This document shows, piece by piece, positions 35,820-44,198 of a DNA stretch of 64,000 nucleotides (its first letter is position 1; each line of letters begins with the position of its first letter). The notes beneath the pieces are model-generated. The model worked only from the letters and a program-made list of their open reading frames with translations. It did not search any database and was not told the origin of the DNA. The stretch covers positions 558,001-622,000 of the forward strand of contig JACRQG010000007.1 in assembly GCA_016222805.1 (NCBI GenBank). The letters are read 5' to 3'. The position numbers were made by a program, and so were the translations under genes. The DNA comes from Verrucomicrobiota bacterium. GTDB taxonomy: Bacteria > Verrucomicrobiota > Verrucomicrobiia > Opitutales > Opitutaceae.

Positions 35820-37001
35820 TCAGCGCAGTGCGACCGCACCGGTTGCCACGCGATGAAGGAACAGCGCGGCGATCTGCGCCCGGGGGGCGATGGTCGCCGT
35901 CTGGATGAACTCGCGATTGCTGTGCAGTTGATCGCCGATCGGGCCGACGCCATCGAGGTGGGGAAGACCGGCGGCCGCCAGGAGATTGCCGTCCGAGGCT
36001 CCGCCCGTGTGGATCCACGTGAAGGGAGGCACGCCGACATCGGCCGCCGCCTGCTGCCAGGCGGCAAAGACCCGCTCCTCCGCCGGCACGCACTCCTTGG
36101 GTGGTCGGTTGAAGGTGATCTGCAGGTCGAGCTTCAGGCCGTCGCGGGCGTTGAATTCAGCGGTCAGCGCGGCGAGGCGGGCCTCGAGCTTCGCGCGGTC
36201 GCCGACGGCCGTGATGCGGATGTCGATTTCCGACTCCGCATAGTCCGGCACAACGTTGGTGGCCGGCCCGCCACCCCGGATGTTGCCGACGTTGAGCATC
36301 ACGCCGGGGAGTTCGGCCGGAATCCGGCTGGCCGCGAGGAGGAACTCGGCGAGGGCGAGGATGGCGCTGCGCCCGTCGTTGGGGATGCGGGCGGCGTGGG
36401 CGGCGCGCCCGTGCATGCGGGCGACAATCCCGCCGGTCCCCTTGCGCGACTTCACGATGTCGCCCGTGGTCCGCCCGGGTTCAAAGACGAAGCCGAAATG
36501 GTGCCGCTTCGCGGCCGCGAGAAAAAGGTGCGCGCTGCCGTGGGAGCCGACTTCCTCGTCCGGCGTCAGCAGAACCTCCCAGCCCAGCGCGGACGCGCCG
36601 GGTGAAGCCTCGAAGGCTTGGAGTGCGGCCAGCATCACCACGATGCCGCCTTTCATGTCGATGACCCCGGGACCGCGGAGCGTCTGGGCATCGACGCGGG
36701 TGCAACGCTGGAAGGGATCGTTGGCTTCGAAGACGGTGTCGAAGTGGCCGCTGAAGAAGATCTGCGTTGGAGCCTGGGGGCGCATGACGACCCGCAGGGC
36801 GCGCACCGTCCCGGGGCACTCCGGTTCCTCGACGGCGGCGGCCGGAAAGGCGCGGGCAAAGGTCTCGCGCAGGGCGGCACGCATGCGGTCGAGGCCCGCG
36901 TGGTGGCCGGAACCGGAGTTGATGTTGCCCCACGTCTCGAGCAGGTCGACGAGTTCCGCGGTGCGCCCCGGCAGGGCGGCGATGGCAGGTGGCAGGATCA
37001 T
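35820..37001 (-). CDS. M20 family metallopeptidase (carboxypeptidase/dipeptidase-like)
   Basis: 393 residues from the ATG at MILPPAIAALPG, which overlaps the preceding gene's stop by 4 nt. M20 zinc-site motifs: FFSGHFDTVFEAND (His86, Asp88), GVIDMKGG (bridging Asp115), LLTPDEEVGSHGS (Glu149 general base, Glu150 ligand), a downstream FEPGRTTGD (Glu) and a C-terminal DQLHSNREF (His). The dimerisation/lid domain lies in the middle (KGTGGIVARMHGRAAHA). The pattern resembles carboxypeptidase G2 and related glutamate/aspartate-releasing peptidases. No signal peptide, so cytoplasmic. Its tight coupling to the exported S51 peptidase suggests it completes degradation of the imported peptides. Confidence 0.9.
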   Translation of the reverse strand: MILPPAIAALPGRTAELVDLLETWGNINSGSGHHAGLDRMRAALRETFARAFPAAAVEEPECPGTVRALRVVMRPQAPTQIFFSGHFDTVFEANDPFQRCTRVDAQTLRGPGVIDMKGGIVVMLAALQAFEASPGASALGWEVLLTPDEEVGSHGSAHLFLAAAKRHHFGFVFEPGRTTGDIVKSRKGTGGIVARMHGRAAHAARIPNDGRSAILALAEFLLAASRIPAELPGVMLNVGNIRGGGPATNVVPDYAESEIDIRITAVGDRAKLEARLAALTAEFNARDGLKLDLQITFNRPPKECVPAEERVFAAWQQAAADVGVPPFTWIHTGGASDGNLLAAAGLPHLDGVGPIGDQLHSNREFIQTATIAPRAQIAALFLHRVATGAVALR

Positions 37002-38104
37002 GGTGAAGGATTGGCGTGGTCTTCCACGCGGCCGGCGGTGACCTGGACGGTCCGTCGCACGGCCGGTCGGTCGACCTTGAACTGGGCCAGATCGAGATGC
37101 GAGTCGGGACCGAGGCCGAGGACGCGGACGCCGGAGACCGCCAGCGGCTGGCCGGGAACAAGCGCCGGGGGATCCGGGGGAGGGAGCACGAGCCAGGCGA
37201 GACCCTGCTTCTCGGAAAACACCCGGCTGCTCCCACCGGGCTCCACACACAGGGCGGTTCCCTCGTCGAGGCCAAGGCCGGCGAGGCGCGAGGGGCGTTC
37301 GTCGTGCTGGACGCGCGCGAGAAACGTGATCAGCCGGCCGAGGCGCTGCCGGGCCATGAAATGGGAATCCGTCAGGACCCCCACCAGTTCCGGAGCCTGG
37401 AGGAAATCACGACCAACCGTCAGGCGGCGGTCGAAGGGATCCGCGAGCGCCGCAGGGCTCGTGATGGTGTCCGCAAGGGCGGAGAAGTAGTATTGGCCGA
37501 GCACGGCGAGTCCGGCGCTCGTCCCCCCGAGCGGCCGGCCGCGACGGAGATGTTCGTTCAGGGCCGCGGCGATCGGCGTGTCCTTCCAGAGCCGGACGTA
37601 GCGCGCCTGATCCCCTCCGGCGAGGAAGATCCCCTCGGCCCGTCGGATGAGGTCGAGCACCCGGGGATCCGTTGCCGCGGCCGGGTCGTTGAACTTGATG
37701 GTCTCGACGGAATCGGCGCCGCCGATTTCGTCGAAGACATAACTCTGGTAGCCGTTGCCACCGGAGGCGCGGAGAATCACGATATCCCCGCCGCCCGCAC
37801 AGGCGACGAACCACTTCCAGGCGGCGGCCACATCTCCACCCCCTCCGGAAAGGAAGAGCCCGGGCCGCGTTTGGGGCGGGCGGGCGTCGGCGGCATTGCC
37901 GGTCAGCCAGTAGTCGAAGGTTGCATCTTCCGCGGCCGGCGCCGGGCGGGGGACGCCCAGCAGTGCAACGAGCAGGATCACCGCGGCGCGGCCAAGGCCG
38001 CCACCGAGGAGGGAGGCGGCGACACCGGGGAAGCGACGACCGCCTGTCGGCCCGCGGGAGGGGGGCGGCCGGGCGGAGGCGGAGGTCCGGGAGGAGCGCA
38101 ACAT
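36998..38104 (-). CDS. exported cyanophycinase-like S51 peptidase
   Basis: 368 residues from the ATG at 38104. A long basic N-region and hydrophobic core (GRAAVILLVALLGVPRPAPAA, about residues 38-58) form a signal peptide. The S51 fold is clear: LFLSGGGGDVAAAWKWFV, a GGDQARYV segment near residue 163, the nucleophile GGTSAGLAVLG (Ser196), LVGVLTDSHFMARQRLGRL (His248), and GLGLDEGTAL. In cyanophycinases the Ser and His cleave the Asp-Arg polymer cyanophycin into beta-Asp-Arg dipeptides; relatives may cleave other beta-linked or acidic peptides. It lies 4 nt into the M20 gene and divergent from the peptide-binding lipoprotein, with a shared candidate operator between. Confidence 0.88.
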   Translation of the reverse strand: MLRSSRTSASARPPPSRGPTGGRRFPGVAASLLGGGLGRAAVILLVALLGVPRPAPAAEDATFDYWLTGNAADARPPQTRPGLFLSGGGGDVAAAWKWFVACAGGGDIVILRASGGNGYQSYVFDEIGGADSVETIKFNDPAAATDPRVLDLIRRAEGIFLAGGDQARYVRLWKDTPIAAALNEHLRRGRPLGGTSAGLAVLGQYYFSALADTITSPAALADPFDRRLTVGRDFLQAPELVGVLTDSHFMARQRLGRLITFLARVQHDERPSRLAGLGLDEGTALCVEPGGSSRVFSEKQGLAWLVLPPPDPPALVPGQPLAVSGVRVLGLGPDSHLDLAQFKVDRPAVRRTVQVTAGRVEDHANPSP

Positions 38105-38164
38105 GGCCGGAGATTGCGCAACGGCCGGCGGGATGGCTAGGGCGAAGCCCGCGCGGCCTCTGAT

Positions 38165-38180
38165 TACAACTTTGGTGGTA
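38165..38180 (+). promoter_or_regulatory. candidate operator dyad, copy 1 (LuxR-type regulator site)
   Basis: The 16 bases TACAACTTTGGTGGTA, flanked by AT and TGG, match copy 2 (42916-42931, read on the minus strand) at 20 of 21 positions including the flanks. The half-sites are TACAACT and TACCACC, an imperfect dyad. It lies between the starts of the S51 gene (38104) and the peptide-binding gene (38199 or 38226). Confidence 0.65.
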
Positions 38181-38225
38181 TGGTTTTGGGGGTGCAGAAT
38201 GCGCCCTCCGGCGCAGACTGCCGCG

Positions 38226-39878
38226 ATGGGATTTTGGGAAAGCCTTGCGTCGGTGATTTCGGGGGCCGGGTGGCGGTTGGGCGTGACGATCGCGCTCGGG
38301 GCTGCGGGGGCGGCGGGCTGCGGCCGGCGCGAGACCCCGGTGGCGGCCGGCAACCGCGATCAGGTGCTCCTCCGCGGCAATGCCTCGGAACCGGAATCGC
38401 TGGATCCGTACCTGGTGCGCGGTGCGGTGGAGTGGACGATTGTGGGCGGACTGTTCGAGGGTCTGGTGGTGCCGGACCTGGCAACCTTGGAGCCGCGGCC
38501 CGGCGCGGCGGAGCGCTGGGAGATCTCGGCGGACGGGCTGCGGTACGTCTTTCACCTGAGGGCTGGCCTGACCTGGAGCGACGGTTCCCCGCTGACCACG
38601 CGGGACTTTGAGTATGGCGCGCGCCGTCTGCTGGCGCCCCGCCTTGGCTCGGCGCACTCGGAGAACACGCTCGTCTTCGTCCGCGGGGCGCGCGACTACC
38701 AGGCGGGCCGCAACCCGGACTGGCGCTCGGTGGGGGTGCGGGCGTTGGATGAACGGACCCTGGAGATGCAGTTGGCACGGCCCACGCCGTTCTTCCTGTC
38801 GGCACTGTACCTCTTCTTTCCGGTGCCGCAGGCCGTGGTGGAAAAGCACGCGCCGATGGATGAGCGGGTGAACAACTGGATTCGACCGGGGCACCTCGTG
38901 GGCAATGGTCCGTTTCGCCTCAAGGCCTGGAGGCAGGGCCAGGGGGTGGTGCTGGAACACAATCCCCGCTACTGGGACGCGGCGCGGGTGCGCTTGCGGG
39001 AGGTGCATTTCCTGCCGATTGAGAACGCTTCGACGGAGGAGAATGCGTTCCGCACCGGTCAGATTCACCTCACCAGCGCGGTGCCCTTGAGCAAACTCGA
39101 CGTCTACGCCCGTGAACAACCGGAGGCCCTGCGGGTGGTGGATGATCGCGGGGTCTATTTCTACTCGCTCAATGTCGCCCGGCCGCCGCTGCAGGACCGC
39201 CGCGTGCGACAGGCCCTGTCGCTGGCGATCGATCGGGAACGCCTCGCGCGGCAGGTGCTCAAGGGCGGGCGCCAGCCGGCCGGGCATTTTACCCCTCCGG
39301 GCATCGGCGGTTATGTGGCCCGTGCGCACCTCACGTTTGACCCGGCGCAGGCGCGGCGCCGGCTGGCCGAGGTCGGCGGGAGCCTGCCGGCCCTGGAACT
39401 GTTGGTCGATGCGCGCGAACACCACCGGGTGATCGCCGAGACCGTGCAGGAGATGTGGCGCCAGCACCTCGGCCTGACGGTGACCCTGCGGCAGCAGGAG
39501 ACGCAGGTGCTCAACAGCGCCAAGCGCGGCATGGACTTCCAGATGGTGCGCGGTTCCTGGAACGCCACCACCTACCAGGATCCCTACTACTTCCTCGGAG
39601 CCTGGCAGACCGGGGGCCTCTACAACGAAGCCCGGTGGAGTCACGCCGAGTTCGACCGGTGGATCGAGGCGACCTGGACGACCGATCTCGCGGCGCGCGA
39701 GGCGGCATTTCAACGCGCGGAGGCGATCTTCCTCGAGGAACTTCCGGCCATTCCGCTCTTCTTTTCGACGCAGACCTTCCTGATGAGCCCGGCAGTGCAG
39801 GGGTGGCGGCCGGTGCCGTTCGCCGACCGCCGCCTGAAGGAGCTGTGGCTCGCGGCCCCGGCGGGCCGGGGACCCTAG
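38226..39878 (+). CDS. oligopeptide/dipeptide ABC transporter substrate-binding lipoprotein (SBP family 5)
   Basis: About 550 residues from the ATG at MGFWESLASVISGAGW; an ATG at 38199 is an alternative. The signal ends in a lipobox (LGAAGAAGC), so it is a lipoprotein. The SBP_bac_5 domain starts LLRGNASEPESLDPYLVRG and has GLTWSDGSPLTTRDFEYGAR, the family-typical WIRPGHLVGNGPFRLKAWRQG, YFYSLNVARPPLQDRRVRQALSLAIDRE and PAIPLFFSTQTFL. This is the DppA/OppA type, which delivers peptides to an ABC permease. No permease or ATPase genes are present, so partners must be elsewhere. It is divergent from the cyanophycinase-like gene. Confidence 0.88.
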   Translation: MGFWESLASVISGAGWRLGVTIALGAAGAAGCGRRETPVAAGNRDQVLLRGNASEPESLDPYLVRGAVEWTIVGGLFEGLVVPDLATLEPRPGAAERWEISADGLRYVFHLRAGLTWSDGSPLTTRDFEYGARRLLAPRLGSAHSENTLVFVRGARDYQAGRNPDWRSVGVRALDERTLEMQLARPTPFFLSALYLFFPVPQAVVEKHAPMDERVNNWIRPGHLVGNGPFRLKAWRQGQGVVLEHNPRYWDAARVRLREVHFLPIENASTEENAFRTGQIHLTSAVPLSKLDVYAREQPEALRVVDDRGVYFYSLNVARPPLQDRRVRQALSLAIDRERLARQVLKGGRQPAGHFTPPGIGGYVARAHLTFDPAQARRRLAEVGGSLPALELLVDAREHHRVIAETVQEMWRQHLGLTVTLRQQETQVLNSAKRGMDFQMVRGSWNATTYQDPYYFLGAWQTGGLYNEARWSHAEFDRWIEATWTTDLAAREAAFQRAEAIFLEELPAIPLFFSTQTFLMSPAVQGWRPVPFADRRLKELWLAAPAGRGP

Positions 39879-39895
39879 ACCGCGGGTGAGCGGTC
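39878..39895. terminator. hairpin between convergent genes (possible bidirectional terminator)
   Basis: GACCGC and GCGGTC form a perfect 6-bp stem with loop GGGTGA, beginning at the last base of the peptide-binding gene's stop and ending 5 nt before the TonB receptor's stop. There is no T-tract, so termination is uncertain. Confidence 0.35.
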
Positions 39896-39899
39896 CGTG

Positions 39900-42821
39900 T
39901 CAGAGGTTCCAACGCACGCCGACGGTCGCGGTCCAGTCGGCGTATTCGTTGAAGTCGAGGCGCAGGGACTTGTCGCCATTGTAGCCGTGCCGCGGGACGC
40001 CGAGGGCGTTCTGCACCTCCGCGAAGACGGTCCACCGCCGGAGGAAGCGGTAGCTGGCCGTGAGGTCGAGCTCGGTGCTGGGCGACTCGAAGCGGGCGAG
40101 GGCGTAGGGATTGTCGGTCGCCAGCTCAAACACGGTGCGGCTGCGTTGGTGCGCCGAGGCGCGCAGGCGCAGTCCGTGCTTCTCGTAATACAGGCCGGCG
40201 TTCAGGGTGTTCTTCATCTGGTCGAAGAGCGGAATCTTCCGGCCGGTCAGTTGCGGCAGACCGGTGTCGAGCTCCGAATCGGAATAGGTGTAGTTGCACG
40301 TGATGCCGAGGCCATCCCACGGTGCGGGCAGGAAGCGGAGGGGGTAATCGATCGCGAGTTCGACCCCGGTGAGGCGTCCCCCGCGGGCGTTGCGTTCCTG
40401 CGTCACCTGCGTGTTGGGTTCGTCCTCGAAGAGTTCCCGCTGCGTCGAGCGATAGACGTTGTTGCGGTATCGCTTGTGAAAGACCCCAGCCGACACGTAA
40501 CCGACGCTGCCGAGGTAGTAGTCGAAATTCAGGTCGAAGTTGCGCGAGTACACCGGCTTGAGGTCGATGTTCCCCCGGGTGACGACATCGGAGGTCGTGT
40601 TAATCGTGGCGCGTGGATTGAGCTGGTTGAAGGTGGGTCGGGCGAGGGTCTCGGTGTAGGCGGCGCGCCAGACGAGATTCTTCGCCTGGTCGAAACGCAG
40701 ATGGAGACCGGGCATCACATCGGTGTAGCTGCGGCTCGGCGTGATGCGAAGGGGGGTGCCGTTCACCACCGCGTAGGTCTTGAACTTGGTGGTGGTGCGT
40801 TCCGCACGCAGGCCGCCGAGCAGGGTGAGCCGGCCGGAGGAGACCTGTGCCTCGGCGTAGGCCGCCCCGACATCCTCCCAGGCCTGATAGTCGCCGAGCT
40901 GGCTGTTGAGAACGTTGGTCGATGAGGGTACGAGCAGGCCTCGGGTGATGAGCAGTTCGCCGACCTCCCGGACCTTCTGCGGATCGAGAAAGTAGCCGTA
41001 GTTGTAGTGTCCGTCGGCGGTGGCGCCCCGCTTGGCTCCGTAGTCGGCGAGGACCGGGGGAATGTCGGGCTGGCCGACATAGCCGAGCAAGTGCCAGTTG
41101 GTGTTGGCATTGAAGGTGCGCTGGATCTCGTCGCGATCCCGCGACTTCGTGCGGTACTTGGCACCGGCCTTGAACCATCCAGGCCAGCCGGCGACCGTGA
41201 GCGAGTGCCGGCCGTTGACGGCGGCGTTCCATTCACCGTCGGTGTAGTTGCGGGTCCCGCGGACCAGACTGCGATTCTGGTAGGCGCTCGCATTGGCGGG
41301 ATCCAGCCGATCCAGGGTGGTGGTGATGACCGGGAAGCGGGCGTTGCCCGGGGTGATCGTGTAGCCGTTGGTCGAGGTGGCGCGCTGGAACTGCGCCTGC
41401 ACGCCGGTCGCGAGCCCGCCGTCGAACTTGCCGCGGTTGTAACCCAGCAGGTACGTGAGGTCGAAACCCCCGATCCGGGACTCGCCATCGAAGGCGAGCG
41501 TCCGGGTGTCCTGGATCTCGTCGAAATCGCGCACCTCCTTGCGGACGGTGTTGTTCGTCGCGGCGATGCTCGTGTAGGTGTCGCCGGTGATGACGGGCGT
41601 GCCGACCGTGCTGGCGGGAGAGAGGGAGAGCGGGAAGAAGATCTGCTGGCGCTGGCGGCCGCGGTTGGTCTCGCGGCGATTCACGCCGGCGTAGAGGCGC
41701 AGCTTGTGCCCGGCCGCCGGGCGAAACTCCAGCGAGCCATTCGCCCCCCGGTTCGTCATGTCGTCGAAGTAGTGTTGCAGCACGAAGGAATCCATCAGGA
41801 ACGGGGAGGCGGCGGTGCCGGCGCCATTCCAGCCGGTGGTGCTGTTGCGCTGCTTCACGAAGGCGCGGTCGCGATGGTGGGCCGAGACGGAAAGCCCCCA
41901 GCGACGCTCCCAGCCCAGAAGATCCGAGTAGTTCACGGCGAATTCCCGCGTCGGGTTCCGGTGCGGGTAGTTGAAATAGTCCTCGAGCAGTGCGGAGTGT
42001 CCCAGGGCCGCCTTGATCGACGCCACCCGCCCGTCCCGCGAAAAGGCGCTGCGCGTCTTGATGTCGACCGCCCCGCCGATCGAGTCCGCATCCTGGTCCG
42101 GTCGCAGCGCCTTGGTCACCTCAATCTGATCGGCCACATCGGAGGAGACGACGTCGAGCGGGACGCGCCGGGTCAGGCCGTCGAAGTCGGTCACGTTGAT
42201 CCTCATGCCGTTCACCGTGACGGCATTGAAGTCCGCGGTCATGCCCCGGATGGTGACATAGCGACCCTCGCTCCCACCGGTGTCGCGATCCGTCTCCACC
42301 GTGACCCCGGGAAGCCGCTTCACCGCATCGGCGATGTTCTTGTCCGGGAACTGTCCGCTGAAATCCGCCGACACGATGTGCGTGAGGTTCTGCGCCGCCC
42401 GTTGCTGATTGAAGGCGCGGGCCTGCCCGGTGCGCGACGCCTCGACCGTGACGGCCGCGAGGGCGACCGTGTCGGCCCCGAGGGTGAGGGCGAGCCGGGC
42501 CGTTTCCCCCGCGCGCAGCTGCACGGACTGGGTCTTGGGCGGCAACCCGAGGTAGTCGAGGGCGAGCGTGTAGGTGCCGGGCTGGCCGGCCAAAGTGAAC
42601 TCCCCGTTGGCGTCGGTGGCCGTGCGCTGCGAGGGGGCGTCGTGGGTCGATGGAGCAAGGGTGACCGTGACGCCGCGCAGGGCGTTCTGGGTCACGGCAT
42701 CGGTTACGCGGCCGGTCAGCGAGGCCGGGATCTGGGAGAGCAGGGGGGAGGCCATCGCAACCCAGAGGAGCGGAAGCCAAGTGGCGCGAAGCCAGGTACG
42801 AGGAAGGTGACTGGGAGACAT
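39900..42821 (-). CDS. TonB-dependent receptor of the peptidase/LuxR cluster
   Basis: 973 residues from the ATG at MSPSHLPRTWLRATWLPLLW, with signal peptide ending near SPLLSQ. CarboxypepD-reg-like domain: ASLTGRVTDAVTQNALRGVTVTL ... GEFTLAGQPGTYTLAL. A TonB-box-like VTVEASRTG precedes the plug (FNQQRAAQNLTHIVSADFSGQ, NIADAVKRLPGVTVETD, DSIGGAVDIKTRSAF), and the barrel ends in DWTATVGVRWNL. Outer-membrane importer; the barrel loops hold the ligand site, which cannot be read here. The divergent LuxR gene and the shared dyad with the peptide genes point to a peptide-type ligand. Its plug subtype differs from the other three receptors in the window. Confidence 0.92.
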   Translation of the reverse strand: MSPSHLPRTWLRATWLPLLWVAMASPLLSQIPASLTGRVTDAVTQNALRGVTVTLAPSTHDAPSQRTATDANGEFTLAGQPGTYTLALDYLGLPPKTQSVQLRAGETARLALTLGADTVALAAVTVEASRTGQARAFNQQRAAQNLTHIVSADFSGQFPDKNIADAVKRLPGVTVETDRDTGGSEGRYVTIRGMTADFNAVTVNGMRINVTDFDGLTRRVPLDVVSSDVADQIEVTKALRPDQDADSIGGAVDIKTRSAFSRDGRVASIKAALGHSALLEDYFNYPHRNPTREFAVNYSDLLGWERRWGLSVSAHHRDRAFVKQRNSTTGWNGAGTAASPFLMDSFVLQHYFDDMTNRGANGSLEFRPAAGHKLRLYAGVNRRETNRGRQRQQIFFPLSLSPASTVGTPVITGDTYTSIAATNNTVRKEVRDFDEIQDTRTLAFDGESRIGGFDLTYLLGYNRGKFDGGLATGVQAQFQRATSTNGYTITPGNARFPVITTTLDRLDPANASAYQNRSLVRGTRNYTDGEWNAAVNGRHSLTVAGWPGWFKAGAKYRTKSRDRDEIQRTFNANTNWHLLGYVGQPDIPPVLADYGAKRGATADGHYNYGYFLDPQKVREVGELLITRGLLVPSSTNVLNSQLGDYQAWEDVGAAYAEAQVSSGRLTLLGGLRAERTTTKFKTYAVVNGTPLRITPSRSYTDVMPGLHLRFDQAKNLVWRAAYTETLARPTFNQLNPRATINTTSDVVTRGNIDLKPVYSRNFDLNFDYYLGSVGYVSAGVFHKRYRNNVYRSTQRELFEDEPNTQVTQERNARGGRLTGVELAIDYPLRFLPAPWDGLGITCNYTYSDSELDTGLPQLTGRKIPLFDQMKNTLNAGLYYEKHGLRLRASAHQRSRTVFELATDNPYALARFESPSTELDLTASYRFLRRWTVFAEVQNALGVPRHGYNGDKSLRLDFNEYADWTATVGVRWNL

Positions 42822-42915
42822 GAAAAGCGCGGAGCGAAGGTGACGGGAAGTGGCGGCCGGTGGGTCGGCGAGACCGAAGCCAGCAAGGGTAGCAGCCGGT
42901 TTCGGGCCCGGTCCA

Positions 42916-42931
42916 TACCACCAAGGTTGTA
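42916..42931 (-). promoter_or_regulatory. candidate operator dyad, copy 2 (LuxR-type regulator site)
   Basis: On the minus strand the 16 bases read TACAACCTTGGTGGTA, with half-sites TACAACC and TACCACC (6 of 7 symmetric). It sits 94 nt upstream of the TonB receptor start (42821) and 30 nt upstream of the LuxR gene start (42962), so it could control both and give autoregulation. Copy 1 is at 38165-38180. Confidence 0.65.
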
Positions 42932-42961
42932 ATTTCCGCCGGAGGCCGGCAGGGTCCGCGC

Positions 42962-44176
42962 ATGACGCGGTGGGTGCAACAGTCCGCGACCGACGCCGGT
43001 CCCGGCCGCCGAGGCGGCGCGGCGGCGGCTCCGGACGCGCTGCTGGCGGCGCCCGAACTCACGCGCCGGCTGCACGCGCCGCTCGTCGCCTTGCAGGCGG
43101 CGATGGAGGTCGGCCCGCTGTGGCGATCCGTCCGGCGGCTCCTGCGGGCGGCGTTCGCCCCGCACCGGGTGACGCTGTTCCTCGGTCATCTCGGGATGGG
43201 CGAGGCCCGCATGGTCTTCACCGATCCGCCGATTGATCACCCGGAGCAGTGGTACGCCGCCCGCGGACGCGTGAATCCGTTCTCTCCGTACATCGAGGCC
43301 AATCGGGGGCTGCGCTTTTACCGGTTTTGCGACGTGCTGCCTCCCCGCGAGCGGTTTGTGCGCAGCGAATTCTACCGGCGCTTCGCCCGGCCGGAGGGAT
43401 GGGACAAGGGCGTCTCGGCGCTTTATTGGATGCGACGGGAGGTGACGGCGATGTTCAGCCTCTACCGGGCGCCTGCCCAGGCGGATTTCACGGAGGCCGA
43501 TCTCGCGCTCTTGCGGATCCTCTATCCCTTCATCGGGGCGGCCGTCCAGCGCGTGCAGCGGCTGCACACGGAGCGGTTGGCGCGGCGCAGCCTGGAGGAG
43601 TTCAACCGGAATCTCCCGGTTGGCCTGGTCCTCCTGGACTGGGAACTGCGCGTCGAGTTTGCGAACCCGGAAGCCCAGCGCCTGTGTGCGCGGTGGAACT
43701 ACGGTCCGGCGGCTTCGCGCGGCCTGAATCCGCGGGACACGTTTGCCCTCCCGCCGGCGATTAGCGAGGCGGCGCGGCGGTTGCGGACGGCGATCCTGGC
43801 GCGCGATCCCAGAAAACTGCGGCTGCAGCCAGGCGAGGTGGCGCTGGTCGAGGAGGCCGGCGTCGGGCTTCGGTCCCGGGTGTCCGTTCTGAACAATGCC
43901 TCGAGTTCGCTGGCGCGGCCGAAGTTCCTCGTGATCCTGGATGCCCGCGAACCCTGGGCGCCTGGGGGGGAGGAGCCGGCGGAACGGTGGCGGATTCTGC
44001 GGGCGTTGACCCCGCGCGAACGGGAGATCGCTCTTCTGGTCCGGGAGGGACAGAGCAACGCCGAGATCGCCCACGGCCTGAGCAAGAGCGTGCTGACCAT
44101 CAAGACCCAGCTGAATTCGATTTTCCGCAAACTCGGAGTCAAGTCCCGCGCCCGGTTGATGGCGCGCCTCCGTTGA
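42962..44176 (+). CDS. LuxR-type transcriptional regulator
   Basis: 404 residues. The C-terminal LuxR/GerE helix-turn-helix is explicit: LTPREREIALLVREGQSNAE through HGLSKSVLTIKTQLNSIFRKL to GVKSRARLMARLR (residues about 349-404). The N-terminal ~330 residues form a sensory region without a receiver Asp pattern, so it is not a typical two-component partner. It begins with a GAF-like stretch (LWRSVRRLLRAAFAPHRVTLFLG ... YWMRREVTAMFSLYRAP) and a PAS-like middle (LPVGLVLLDWELRVEFANPEAQRL). It is divergent from the TonB receptor, and its own promoter overlaps dyad copy 2. It is the most plausible binder of both dyads. Confidence 0.87.
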   Translation: MTRWVQQSATDAGPGRRGGAAAAPDALLAAPELTRRLHAPLVALQAAMEVGPLWRSVRRLLRAAFAPHRVTLFLGHLGMGEARMVFTDPPIDHPEQWYAARGRVNPFSPYIEANRGLRFYRFCDVLPPRERFVRSEFYRRFARPEGWDKGVSALYWMRREVTAMFSLYRAPAQADFTEADLALLRILYPFIGAAVQRVQRLHTERLARRSLEEFNRNLPVGLVLLDWELRVEFANPEAQRLCARWNYGPAASRGLNPRDTFALPPAISEAARRLRTAILARDPRKLRLQPGEVALVEEAGVGLRSRVSVLNNASSSLARPKFLVILDAREPWAPGGEEPAERWRILRALTPREREIALLVREGQSNAEIAHGLSKSVLTIKTQLNSIFRKLGVKSRARLMARLR

Positions 44177-44198
44177 GCGTGTTCTCCAGGTGGCGACG

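Noticed and set aside
39897-42932. Plus-strand open frames opposite the LuxR-cluster TonB receptor (39897-40925 and 41007-42932)
   Set aside because: They are shadows of the minus-strand TonB receptor; the translations carry no domain.
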